From JACOXT01 sp964372855 (lineage in GTDB: Bacteria > Patescibacteriota > Microgenomatia > Levybacterales > UBA12049): DNA of 7,119 bases. The stretch is from assembly GCA_964372855.1 (NCBI GenBank), contig CAYJRY010000052.1, positions 1 through 7,119 on the forward strand. Reading direction: 5' to 3'. Below, one piece after another: positions 1 through 5,728 of this stretch. The notes beneath the pieces are model-generated. The model had not been told where the DNA came from, ran no database searches, and saw only the letters and a list, made by a program, of their open reading frames with translations. The position numbers and the translations under genes are program-made. Each line of letters opens with the position of its first letter. The stretch's first letter is position 1.

Positions 1-181
1 TTCGGCTCTGGGCGGCGCCCTCGGCGGCACATTGGCTGCCATCTTTGGTCTGCGCGAGGTCTTTCTTTTCGCGGGCTTGGGCGCTTTAGCGGCCGCTTTT
101 GCCCTCCTCTTCCGGCGGCCGTATTTAAAGCCAAAAGTAAAGCCAATGGTGTCGATCCTCATCGAGCCAAAAAGAATTTAG
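1..181 (+). CDS. C-terminal end of a membrane transporter, MFS-like (5' end outside window)
   Basis: An open frame enters the window at base 2 and stops at TAG 179-181, giving about 59 residues. The visible part has a Gly/Ala/Leu-rich hydrophobic stretch with GALGGTLAAIFG, then a second hydrophobic stretch ending in LLFRRPYLKPK, then a charged cytoplasmic tail. Two closely spaced helices, a short turn and a basic tail are what the last two helices of a major facilitator superfamily permease look like, but no family signature is inside the window, so any polytopic membrane protein remains possible. The substrate cannot be told. The first 120 bases are about 67% G+C by hand count, with GC-rich third positions, quite unlike the AT-rich genes from 641 onward. 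Confidence 0.55.
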   Translation, partial: SALGGALGGTLAAIFGLREVFLFAGLGALAAAFALLFRRPYLKPKVKPMVSILIEPKRI

Positions 182-188
182 AAATCCT

Positions 189-216
189 TTGTCATTTTTG
201 CTATAAAGAATACAGT
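189..216 (+). promoter_or_regulatory. Candidate promoter of the small membrane protein gene
   Basis: TTGTCA (189-194) and TACAGT (211-216) are 16 bases apart and would start transcription near 223. An alternative is the extended -10 box TGC-TATAAA at 199-207. Either would give a short leader carrying the Shine-Dalgarno at 236-241. A near-perfect dyad (ACAG...CTGT, 212-228; six of eight pairs match) overlaps the predicted start point and could be an operator. All of this is inferred from consensus matching only. Confidence 0.35.
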
Positions 217-235
217 AAATATTTCTGTGATAAAA

Positions 236-241
236 GGGAGG
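236..241 (+). promoter_or_regulatory. Shine-Dalgarno deciding the start at 250
   Basis: GGGAGG lies eight bases upstream of ATG 250, the usual spacing. It overlaps the alternative GTG at 241, which therefore cannot use it. Confidence 0.7.
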
Positions 242-249
242 TGGTTTCG

Positions 250-513
250 ATGTATTTTGTCCTCGGGGCAGTGTGGTTGCTATGCGGTTTTATTGACTAC
301 GGACTAACTAAAGGGCTCGCGCGAGACGTAAGGACGGAAAAGAAGAATCATGGTTTCTCTTGGACGCCGCAAGACGAGTTGTTTATGCTGATTTCTTTTA
401 TAGCTGGGCCCATCGGGGTTTTAATGACACTCGGATCTTTTTTAGAGAGAAGAAAGAAACCTAGTTTTTGTTTACGAATGCCCCGTGAATACTGGAAGAG
501 TTCAGGACATTAA
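250..513 (+). CDS. Small two-helix membrane protein, unknown function
   Basis: This encodes an 87-residue protein that I do not recognise. A hydrophobic helix spans about residues 2-19, followed by a basic loop (about 20-40) and a second helix at about 44-65 containing the FIAGPIGVLMTLG segment. The tail is basic, with ERRKK right after helix 2. The ATG at 250 is preferred over an in-frame GTG at 241 because the strong Shine-Dalgarno GGGAGG at 236-241 lies eight bases before the ATG and overlaps the GTG. The layout resembles small membrane proteins of unknown role found in many bacteria and phages. The gene looks like its own transcription unit: it has a candidate promoter in front and an intrinsic terminator 35 bases after its stop. 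Its composition is intermediate between the GC-rich segment before it and the AT-rich genes after it. Confidence 0.7.
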   Translation: MYFVLGAVWLLCGFIDYGLTKGLARDVRTEKKNHGFSWTPQDELFMLISFIAGPIGVLMTLGSFLERRKKPSFCLRMPREYWKSSGH

Positions 514-547
514 ACGCGCACACCTAGCTTCAGACAAGATGTCATAA

Positions 548-582
548 GGATTAAGGAGGTTGCTCCTTAATCCTTTTGTTTT
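548..582 (+). terminator. Rho-independent terminator after the small membrane protein gene
   Basis: A perfect 11-bp stem, GGATTAAGGAG (548-558) with CTCCTTAATCC (563-573), closes on the loop GTTG and is followed directly by TTTTGTTTT (574-582). It separates the small membrane gene from gnd and coincides with the end of the GC-richer part of the window. Confidence 0.92.
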
Positions 583-625
583 GGATAATAGCGGACCTTG
601 AGCCATCTTTTTTATCTGTTTTCTA

Positions 626-640
626 TGGTAAAATAAAGTT
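626..640 (+). promoter_or_regulatory. gnd promoter, extended -10, predicted leaderless start
   Basis: An extended -10 element, TGG-TAAAAT (626-634), is followed by only six bases before ATG 641. The usual distance from -10 to the transcription start puts the first transcribed base at or next to the A of the ATG. The -35 region (around 606-611) is a T-rich non-consensus stretch, which is normal for extended -10 promoters. There is no Shine-Dalgarno. Confidence 0.6.
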
Positions 641-1588
641 ATGAAATTAGGTTTTATCGGGTTGGGTAAAATGGGCGGCCGAATGGTTCAAAAACTAATT
701 AATGAAGGCCACGAAGTTATTGCATGGAATCGATCAAACGCTCCAGTACAGGAGCTCAAATTCAAAATTGAAAATTCAAAATTCAAAAATACAATTCAAA
801 ATTTAAAAGTTTCAAGTACGATAAAAGAACTTGTAGGAAGTTTAGATAAGCCAAGAATAGTTTGGATAATGGTGACGGCTGGGGAGGCGACGGAAGATAT
901 CTTAAAGGAAGTTTTAAAATATGTTGAAAGTAGAGATGCTGTTATTGATGGAGGAAATTCTTATTACAAAGATACAGAGAGACGATACCAAGAATTAGGA
1001 ACAAAAAACATTAAATTCTTAGGTATTGGAGTAAGTGGTGGTGTTATCGGTGCAACTCAAGGATATTCTCTTATGGTTGGTGGAGATAAAAATGCATACG
1101 AGTCTATTAAACCTATTTTAGACTCGCTCGCCAAGCCAAACGGAGGTCATGAATATTTTGGAAGTGGCGGAGCCGGACATTTTGTGAAAATGGTTCACAA
1201 CGGAATGGAATATGGAATTATGCAGAGTCTAGGGGAAGGGTTTGGAGTTTTGGAAAAATCTCCATATAATCTTGATTTATTAAAAGTTGCGAAGTTATAT
1301 CAAAAAGGAAGTCTAGTTTCAGGCTTTATGCTAGATAGAGTAGTTGATGTTTTAACAAAAGATCCAAAACTTTCTAATATTGATGGGATTATTGGTGAAA
1401 GTGGAGAGGGAAAATGGACTGTTGATACGGCAGCGGAAGAAGGAGTAAAAGCTGAAATTATTGAGAGGTCTTTGGAGTTTAGAAGACACTCTAAAACTGA
1501 TACACAAATTCGGAACTCTTTTTCAGCAAAGCTAATTGCGGCTCTTCGCAATTCCTTCGGAGGACACGGGGTGGAGAAAAAACTATAA
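641..1588 (+). CDS. gnd: 6-phosphogluconate dehydrogenase, decarboxylating (short form)
   Basis: It oxidises and decarboxylates 6-phosphogluconate to ribulose 5-phosphate with reduction of NAD(P), in the cytosolic pentose phosphate pathway. The 315-residue protein has the Rossmann motif GFIGLGKMG (residues 4-12), VIDGGNSYYKDT (101-112), the substrate-binding VSGGVIGATQGYSLMVGG (131-148), and the catalytic region with K183, H186-N187 and E190. GEGKWTVDTAAEEGV (255-269) and the C-terminal AALRNSFGGH (300-309) follow. It belongs to the short family of about 300 residues, not the 470-residue form. N30-R31-S32 at the end of the second strand, in place of an acidic residue, suggests NADP preference (inference). 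Residues 39-56 are encoded by an AT-rich repeat inserted after the second strand. No Shine-Dalgarno is present; translation is probably leaderless. The next gene converges on it, with 26 bases between the stops. Confidence 0.93.
   Translation: MKLGFIGLGKMGGRMVQKLINEGHEVIAWNRSNAPVQELKFKIENSKFKNTIQNLKVSSTIKELVGSLDKPRIVWIMVTAGEATEDILKEVLKYVESRDAVIDGGNSYYKDTERRYQELGTKNIKFLGIGVSGGVIGATQGYSLMVGGDKNAYESIKPILDSLAKPNGGHEYFGSGGAGHFVKMVHNGMEYGIMQSLGEGFGVLEKSPYNLDLLKVAKLYQKGSLVSGFMLDRVVDVLTKDPKLSNIDGIIGESGEGKWTVDTAAEEGVKAEIIERSLEFRRHSKTDTQIRNSFSAKLIAALRNSFGGHGVEKKL
757..807 (+). repeat. AT-rich tandem repeat inside gnd, translated in frame
   Basis: This tract of about 50 bases is built from degenerate units of AATTCAAAA/AATTGAAAA type. 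It encodes gnd residues 39-56 (LKFKIENSKFKNTIQNLK), a low-complexity basic peptide in a place where the family normally has only a few residues between strand two and the following helix. The reading frame is kept. Confidence 0.75.
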
Positions 1589-1614
1589 AAATTTAGTAAG
1601 TACTTTTATATTCT

Positions 1615-1986
1615 TCAATAGTTTAGTTTTGAGCGGATGTATTTTTCTGGGTCTTTTTCTATCAGGCGTACACTCGTAGCATTTCTTATGTTTTTAATAA
1701 GATCGGAAATATGTTTTTTAGCTCTTTTTTTCGGCAAATCCCGTATCTCTCGCAAAGACGAAAATTTTATTTTATCAGGTTCACCCGATTTATCTATTTT
1801 GCCAGGTTGATCAATTGTAATTGTAATTAATTCGCGATCGCCATCACATCCATAAATTTGATACATAAGAAATTCTTTCCAGAAAGATTTTCCTAGTTGG
1901 CCTGGTTTTTTCATCTCGATACCTAAGATTGAATTACGTTGTTGATTAGGGATAAAATCTAGAAGTTGTTCTTGCTCAGCCGACAT
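1615..1986 (-). CDS. Unrecognised 123-residue basic protein
   Basis: I do not recognise this protein. It is 123 residues, soluble by composition, with no signal peptide or membrane segment. The N-terminal half (MSAEQEQLLDFIPNQ...) holds an aromatic-rich segment around SFWKEFLMYQIYG and a beta-like stretch ELITITIDQPG. The C-terminal half is lysine/arginine-rich, with DLPKKRAKKHISDLIKNIRN, and is probably helical; nucleic-acid binding is possible but unproven. The ATG at 1984-1986 is preferred to a TTG nine bases upstream because a consensus TATAAT (1995-2000, minus strand) lies eight bases before the ATG, so the TTG would fall at or upstream of the predicted transcript start. There is no Shine-Dalgarno. 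It is divergent from proS and convergent with gnd. It may be a lineage-specific gene. Confidence 0.65.
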   Translation of the reverse strand: MSAEQEQLLDFIPNQQRNSILGIEMKKPGQLGKSFWKEFLMYQIYGCDGDRELITITIDQPGKIDKSGEPDKIKFSSLREIRDLPKKRAKKHISDLIKNIRNATSVRLIEKDPEKYIRSKLNY

Positions 1987-1994
1987 AATCCACA

Positions 1995-2000
1995 ATTATA
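1995..2000 (-). promoter_or_regulatory. -10 box of the 1615-1986 gene
   Basis: On the minus strand TATAAT is followed by eight bases and then the ATG at 1986, so the transcript should have a leader of about zero to two bases. No good -35 hexamer is visible at 17 bases. Confidence 0.55.
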
Positions 2001-2039
2001 CAAAAATTATCTTTAAAATGCCATTGCGATTAAAAATAA

Positions 2040-2068
2040 TTGTTATCTTGCAAGATGAGTGTTATACT
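2040..2068 (+). promoter_or_regulatory. proS promoter, predicted leaderless
   Basis: TTGTTA (2040-2045), a 17-base spacer and TATACT (2063-2068) with the extended -10 TGT before it form a near-consensus sigma-70 type promoter. ATG 2075 begins seven bases after the -10 box, exactly where transcription should start. The promoter lies inside the longest open frame, which could begin at 2018, so that longer start is not supported. Confidence 0.75.
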
Positions 2069-2074
2069 ACGTTT

Positions 2075-3319
2075 ATGCGTTATTCAAAACTTATTGGCAA
2101 AACAGTAAAAAATGCCCCAAAAGATGAAGTTGCGATAAATGCCAAACTTCTTTTTAGAGCAGGATTTATTGATAAATTAATGGCTGGATCGTATACTCTG
2201 CTTCATTTAGGCCGCCGAGTTGAACAAAAAATAGAACAAATCATAAGAGAAGAAATGAATGCAACAGAGGCTGAGGAAATTCTCATGCCTCTTCTTCATC
2301 CAAAGGAGATTTGGAACGAAACAGGACGTTGGGATACTGCTTCCGAAGTAATGTATCAATTTGAAAAAGATGATAAAGAGTATGCTCTTTCATTTACGCA
2401 TGAAGAAATAGTAATGGATCTTCTAAGAAAACATATCTCAAGCTATAAGGATTTACCAGTTAAGGTTTATCATTTTTCTACAAAATTTAGAGATGAACTT
2501 CGTGCAAAATCAGGAATTCTAAGAGGACGAGAATTTTTGATGAAAGACCTATATAGCGCTCATGTTTCTGAAAAAGATATGATGAAATATTACTGGGAAG
2601 TAGGTAATGCTTACAATAAAATCTTTAAGAGAATGAATTTGAACGCAATTGTTACTGAGGCAGGTGGAGGTGTATTTACAAAAAATAAAACTCACGAATT
2701 TCAGGTTATTGCTGAAAGTGGAGAAGATGAGATTATTTACTGTCCAGGCGGAGATTTTTCATCCAACGCCGAAGTAAGTCCTGTTAAAGAAGGTAAGCAA
2801 TGCGATCTTGGTCACGGACCTCTTAAGAAAGCAAAAACAATTGAAGTTGGAAATATTTTTCCTCTTGGAACTTATTATTCAGACAAAATGGACGTTAAGT
2901 TTACTGATAAAAATGGGACAAAAAAGCCTATTTGGTTTGCGAGTTATGGGATAGGTTTGACGCGTGCTGTTGGTGCGATAGTTGAAGTACATCATGACGA
3001 GAAGGGAATTGTATGGCCCAAGAGTGTTGCCCCGTATGATGCTCATTTAATAAGTATTGGGAATGGGAAGATTGCAACTACTGAAACACAGAAGGTTTAT
3101 GAAGCACTGAGGAAGGCAGGCGCTGAGGTATTGTTTGATGATAGGGAAGATGTATCGGCTGGGCAAAAATTTGCGGATTGCGATCTTATAGGTATTCCTG
3201 TTCGCCTGGTTGTTAGTGAGAAAACAAGAGATAAAATTGAGTGGAAGGAAAGAGACAAAGTAAAAACCGAACTTGTGGGACTTGATGAAGTTATCAAAAG
3301 ATTAAATCCTCAAAAATAA
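2075..3319 (+). CDS. proS: Prolyl-tRNA synthetase, bacterial type without editing domain
   Basis: It charges tRNA-Pro with proline using ATP. The 414-residue class II synthetase starts MRYSKLIGKT. Motif 1 lies around residues 37-72, THEE is at 108-111, and motif 2 is FRDELRAKSGILRGREFLMKD (138-158, with R139 and E141). HEFQVIAESGEDE (207-219) joins almost directly to IEVGNIFPLGTYYS (256-269), and motif 3 holds GIGLTR (292-297). The anticodon-binding domain follows from about 315. In the longer bacterial enzymes (about 570 residues) an editing insertion of roughly 180 residues separates motifs 2 and 3; here only about 35 residues are found. That linker carries C223-PGG and C243-DLGH, which may be a reduced zinc knuckle. 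The start at 2075, not 2018, is set by the promoter and the typical N terminus. The next gene begins four bases after the stop. Confidence 0.95.
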   Translation: MRYSKLIGKTVKNAPKDEVAINAKLLFRAGFIDKLMAGSYTLLHLGRRVEQKIEQIIREEMNATEAEEILMPLLHPKEIWNETGRWDTASEVMYQFEKDDKEYALSFTHEEIVMDLLRKHISSYKDLPVKVYHFSTKFRDELRAKSGILRGREFLMKDLYSAHVSEKDMMKYYWEVGNAYNKIFKRMNLNAIVTEAGGGVFTKNKTHEFQVIAESGEDEIIYCPGGDFSSNAEVSPVKEGKQCDLGHGPLKKAKTIEVGNIFPLGTYYSDKMDVKFTDKNGTKKPIWFASYGIGLTRAVGAIVEVHHDEKGIVWPKSVAPYDAHLISIGNGKIATTETQKVYEALRKAGAEVLFDDREDVSAGQKFADCDLIGIPVRLVVSEKTRDKIEWKERDKVKTELVGLDEVIKRLNPQK

Positions 3320-3323
3320 ACAT

Positions 3324-4256
3324 ATGAAAATTATTGTTACTCATGATTCTCCTGATTTAGATGCTATTACTTCAGTCTGGCTTATCAAGAAATTTCTGCC
3401 GGGATGGGAGAATGCGGAAGTCAGATTTGTACCAGCAGGAGAGAGATTTGGAGATATCAAATATCAAAAATCAAATATCAAAGATAAAATCGAAAAGATT
3501 GGAGAAGATGAATTCATCCATGTAGATACTGGTTTGGGGTTGCTGGATCATCATCAAACTGCTTCGGATAAGGTTTGCGCAGCTAGCTTAACTTGGGATT
3601 TTGTAAAAACTAATAGTTCAGAATTTTCAAGTGATTCGCAGAAAGTCAGAGATAAAATTGAGGCTATCTCAAGGATGGTAAAAGTTGTGGTGGATATAGA
3701 TCATTTTAAGGAAGTTTTTTGGGAGGATGCAACAAGTGACTATCATGAATTTTCACTCACTAGTATTTTGGATGGACTTAAATTTCAAAAGCCAAATAGC
3801 AACTTGTATTATGTTGAATTTATATTTTCTTGTTTGGATGCGATATTACATGTTTTTGAAAACAGAATTTGGGCAGAGAGAGAAATTAGAGAGTCAGGGA
3901 TAAAATTCAAGACTAGATTTGGAGAGGGAATTGGTTTTGAGACTATAAATGACACAGTAATTAAGCTTGCGCAAAAAATGGGATATGTCGTAGTTGTTAG
4001 AAAAGATCCGAGGAAGGGATATGTCAGAGTGAAGGCACGGCCTTCACATTATCAAATATCAAATATCAAAAATCAAAAATATAACGAGATTGATTTAACA
4101 TTAGCTTATGAGAAGTTGAAAAAGATGGATCCAGACGCCACTTGGTTTTTGCACATTTCTAAAAAAATGCTTTTGAATGGATCTGTCAAAAATCCCAAAA
4201 TGCGACCAACAAGATTGAGCCTTAGTGATATAATTGAGGTACTAAAGAGCGTCTAG
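3324..4256 (+). CDS. MYG1/DHH-like metal-dependent phosphohydrolase (predicted)
   Basis: This 310-residue protein looks like a divergent MYG1 (UPF0160) family member, related to DHH phosphoesterases and nucleases. It opens with a strand and THDSPDLDAITS (residues 6-17; H7, D11 and D13 are likely metal ligands). VDTGLGLLDHHQ (67-78) supplies D68 and the DHH signature D75-H76-H77. VVDIDHF lies near residue 148, and GYVVVVRKDPRKGYVRVKARP towards the C-terminus matches the closing beta region of MYG1 proteins. MYG1 itself is reported as an RNA exonuclease; the substrate here is unknown. Two in-frame repeat tracts encode residues 44-54 and 243-253, and the last two codons plus the stop lie in a third repeat. 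It starts four bases after proS with no Shine-Dalgarno, so it is probably co-transcribed with and translationally coupled to proS. Confidence 0.65.
   Translation: MKIIVTHDSPDLDAITSVWLIKKFLPGWENAEVRFVPAGERFGDIKYQKSNIKDKIEKIGEDEFIHVDTGLGLLDHHQTASDKVCAASLTWDFVKTNSSEFSSDSQKVRDKIEAISRMVKVVVDIDHFKEVFWEDATSDYHEFSLTSILDGLKFQKPNSNLYYVEFIFSCLDAILHVFENRIWAEREIRESGIKFKTRFGEGIGFETINDTVIKLAQKMGYVVVVRKDPRKGYVRVKARPSHYQISNIKNQKYNEIDLTLAYEKLKKMDPDATWFLHISKKMLLNGSVKNPKMRPTRLSLSDIIEVLKSV
3453..3484 (+). repeat. ATATCAAA repeat inside the MYG1-like gene, first copy
   Basis: Degenerate ATATCAAA/AATCAAA units encode residues 44-54 (DIKYQKSNIKD) between the first metal motif and the VDTG strand. The same unit recurs at 4050-4083 in the same gene. 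Confidence 0.75.
4050..4083 (+). repeat. ATATCAAA repeat inside the MYG1-like gene, second copy
   Basis: TATCAAATATCAAA followed by AATCAAAAAT encodes residues 243-253 (YQISNIKNQKY) just after the conserved KARP strand. It is the same repeat family as 3453-3484 and is read in the same frame relative to the unit, giving similar peptides (YQKSNIK and YQISNIK). Confidence 0.75.
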
Positions 4257-4326
4257 TAAATTAGCGTCTAGCGTCTAGTTTTGAAGTAAGGATTAACTGA
4301 ACGCTAGTTGCTAGACACTAGTAGCT
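4248..4326 (+). repeat. AGCGTCTAG repeat cluster with inverted copies
   Basis: AGCGTCTAG occurs at 4248-4256, 4263-4271 and 4270-4278. Inverted, imperfect copies follow (CGCTAG 4302-4307, CTAGAC 4311-4316, ACTAGTAGCT 4317-4326). The first copy supplies the last two codons and the TAG stop of the MYG1-like gene, and the cluster ends six bases before the HIT ATG. It fills the whole spacer between the two genes. Confidence 0.75.
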
Positions 4327-4332
4327 GAGATT

Positions 4333-4659
4333 ATGGGTTGTATTTTCTGTAAAATTGCAAATAAAGAAATTCCGAAAGAATTTACTTATGAAGACAAAGA
4401 TATTATGGTTTTTCCAGATATTCATCCAGTCGCGCCAATTCATCTTTTGATAATGCCAAAAAAACACGTAAAAGATTTTTCGGAGCTTGAAGATTCTGCG
4501 ATTTGGGGAAAATTAAGAAATGTGATTCAGAAAATAATTAGAGAGCAAAATGTTGAAAATAAAGGATATCGTTTAGTAATTAATGGTGGCGGTGCTCAAT
4601 TAATAGACCATCTCCATATTCATCTTATGGGAGAGATTGGAAAAAAGGTAAAGTTGTGA
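4333..4659 (+). CDS. HIT-family (HINT/PKCI-like) nucleotide hydrolase
   Basis: HIT proteins hydrolyse or transfer nucleotides, typically purine phosphoramidates or aminoacyl-adenylates. The 108-residue protein has the family's N terminus, CIFCKIANKEIP (3-14; C3 and C6 are possible zinc ligands), then the YEDKDIMVFPDIHPVAPIHLLIMPKKH block (19-45). The histidine triad is H93-L-H95-I-H97-L-M, with H95 as the expected nucleophile. Its length is normal. The family usually shows GQxVxHxHxH; here GGAQLIDHLHIH is slightly changed. It lies downstream of proS and the MYG1-like gene, separated by a repeat cluster, with no Shine-Dalgarno and no clear promoter. HINT enzymes can hydrolyse aminoacyl-AMP, so a link with proS is conceivable but is only inference. 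Confidence 0.93.
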   Translation: MGCIFCKIANKEIPKEFTYEDKDIMVFPDIHPVAPIHLLIMPKKHVKDFSELEDSAIWGKLRNVIQKIIREQNVENKGYRLVINGGGAQLIDHLHIHLMGEIGKKVKL

Positions 4660-4730
4660 GATTTATCCCTAAGTGTCGTTTCTAATCCACCTCCCAGGTG
4701 TACTACAAAGCTCCGATTGGAATATTATCT

Positions 4731-5642
4731 TTACATTTGCAAGCGTTGCTTTTCTTGATATAACCAGCGCGCAAATTCGCCAAGATAGAATGCCATCGGA
4801 AGACCAAGAGATGCTCTATGGCCTACTGTTTCTACATTAATTGCTTCAGGCATATAAGTTTTTAAAACTGAGTGTTGATATCCAATATGGGGATTATTTG
4901 ATACAGCAAGGTAGTTGTCTTTAAGTAAGTAATTTTCAAACCAAATTTCAAAGGCAACTTTAGTAGTTGGTCGAAGAGGTTTTCCTCCTTTTGGATTTGG
5001 TTTCATTGGTGCATTAATCCATCTAACTCTAACATTCCTTAAATCCTGCGGAAGATCTGCTTGATCCCAAACCAGTTGCATCATACCAAGTTCGGTTGTG
5101 GGAATCTCAAAATTCGCTTGCCAATCTCTTCTAAAAGGTAAGTCTCGATTTAATCTGTTATAGAGAATATCCGGGGTTTCTTTTCCTGATTCTGCTAGCG
5201 GCCTTTCACCTCCTAGAAAAATAAGCTCATCAAAGCGTACGCCTTTTTTCCAGAGATCTTTTAAATAGGCTAAGCGAGTTCTTACTCTTGTAACTAAATC
5301 GCCAAACATCAATGCTCCGTCATAATGAGTTGTGGAGGGGGGAATTTCCCTAAGCATCCCAAGTTGATCTAGGACAGGTATTACTTCCATTCTGAATTCT
5401 GGCATCAATTCTTCTAGCTCCCATCGTTCTTTTCTTTGGCCCTCTTTATCTCTTTGAAAAAATTTCTGTTGAGTAATTTCCACTATACTTTTTAACGTTC
5501 TATCATGAGGTAATTGAAGAATATTTAAAAGTTCGATTACAGGGAGAGTTGGGTTGCCTTCTTTATCTACGACCCTAAGATGTTGTGAAATCAATGGTAA
5601 CTGCTCGGGGACGATCTTTGTTTTATGAAATTCTCTGTTCAT
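4731..5642 (-). CDS. Predicted DUF218/YdcF-like protein, cytoplasmic
   Basis: This 303-residue protein is of uncertain family. An N-terminal helical part (1-130) has no signal peptide or membrane segment. The C-terminal half has the order of conserved elements seen in the DUF218 (YdcF/SanA/ElyC) fold: strand ELIFLGGERPL (139-149), a TTELGMMQLVWDQADLP helix (182-198), strand VRVRWINAP (204-212), a TTKVAFEIWFENYL helix (226-239), then strand NYLAVSNNPHIGYQHSVLKTY (243-263), comparable to the S-x-x-H segment, and a final VETVG strand. The function of DUF218 proteins is poorly defined. SNNPH (248-252) and LGGERP (143-148) are the best candidates for an active site. A consensus promoter lies just upstream, with the TATAAT eight bases before the ATG and no Shine-Dalgarno. 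It is divergent from rpsU and convergent with the HIT gene. Confidence 0.6.
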   Translation of the reverse strand: MNREFHKTKIVPEQLPLISQHLRVVDKEGNPTLPVIELLNILQLPHDRTLKSIVEITQQKFFQRDKEGQRKERWELEELMPEFRMEVIPVLDQLGMLREIPPSTTHYDGALMFGDLVTRVRTRLAYLKDLWKKGVRFDELIFLGGERPLAESGKETPDILYNRLNRDLPFRRDWQANFEIPTTELGMMQLVWDQADLPQDLRNVRVRWINAPMKPNPKGGKPLRPTTKVAFEIWFENYLLKDNYLAVSNNPHIGYQHSVLKTYMPEAINVETVGHRASLGLPMAFYLGEFARWLYQEKQRLQM

Positions 5643-5650
5643 ACCAAACG

Positions 5651-5679
5651 ATTATATCAATTAAAGGTAGTAGGCACAA
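5651..5679 (-). promoter_or_regulatory. Promoter of the 4731-5642 gene, near-leaderless
   Basis: On the minus strand TTGTGC (5674-5679), a 17-base spacer and TATAAT (5651-5656) precede the ATG at 5642 by eight bases. The predicted leader is about two bases. Confidence 0.7.
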
Positions 5680-5693
5680 CTTCTTAAGCCCGC

Positions 5694-5722
5694 TTTCTTA
5701 TTTTGGGTTTTTGGAGTATAAT
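5694..5722 (+). promoter_or_regulatory. rpsU promoter
   Basis: TATAAT (5717-5722) has a poor -35, TTTCTT (5694-5699), at a 17-base spacer. It would start transcription near 5729 and leave a leader of about 145 bases before ATG 5874, very unlike the leaderless neighbours. Confidence 0.5.
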
Positions 5723-5728
5723 AAGGTG

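Noticed and set aside
757..807. CRISPR-like array of short repeats in gnd, and similar tracts elsewhere
   Set aside because: The units are under 12 bases, without unique spacers, and lie in coding frame.
1300..1551. An 83-codon open frame antisense to gnd
   Set aside because: It lies wholly inside the conserved C-terminal part of gnd, has no promoter or Shine-Dalgarno, and reads as low-complexity Ser-rich sequence.
1584..1610. TATAAAA/TTTTATA inverted repeat between gnd and the convergent gene, as a two-way terminator
   Set aside because: The 7-bp stem is all A-T with a 13-base loop and no clear T-run; too weak to call.
3097..3297. A 66-codon Ser/Thr-rich frame antisense to proS
   Set aside because: It is a shadow of the anticodon-binding domain coding sequence, with no expression signals.
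4688..4700. CACCT-CCC-AGGTG hairpin between the HIT gene and the convergent gene
   Set aside because: It is a short 5-bp stem with no T-run on either strand.
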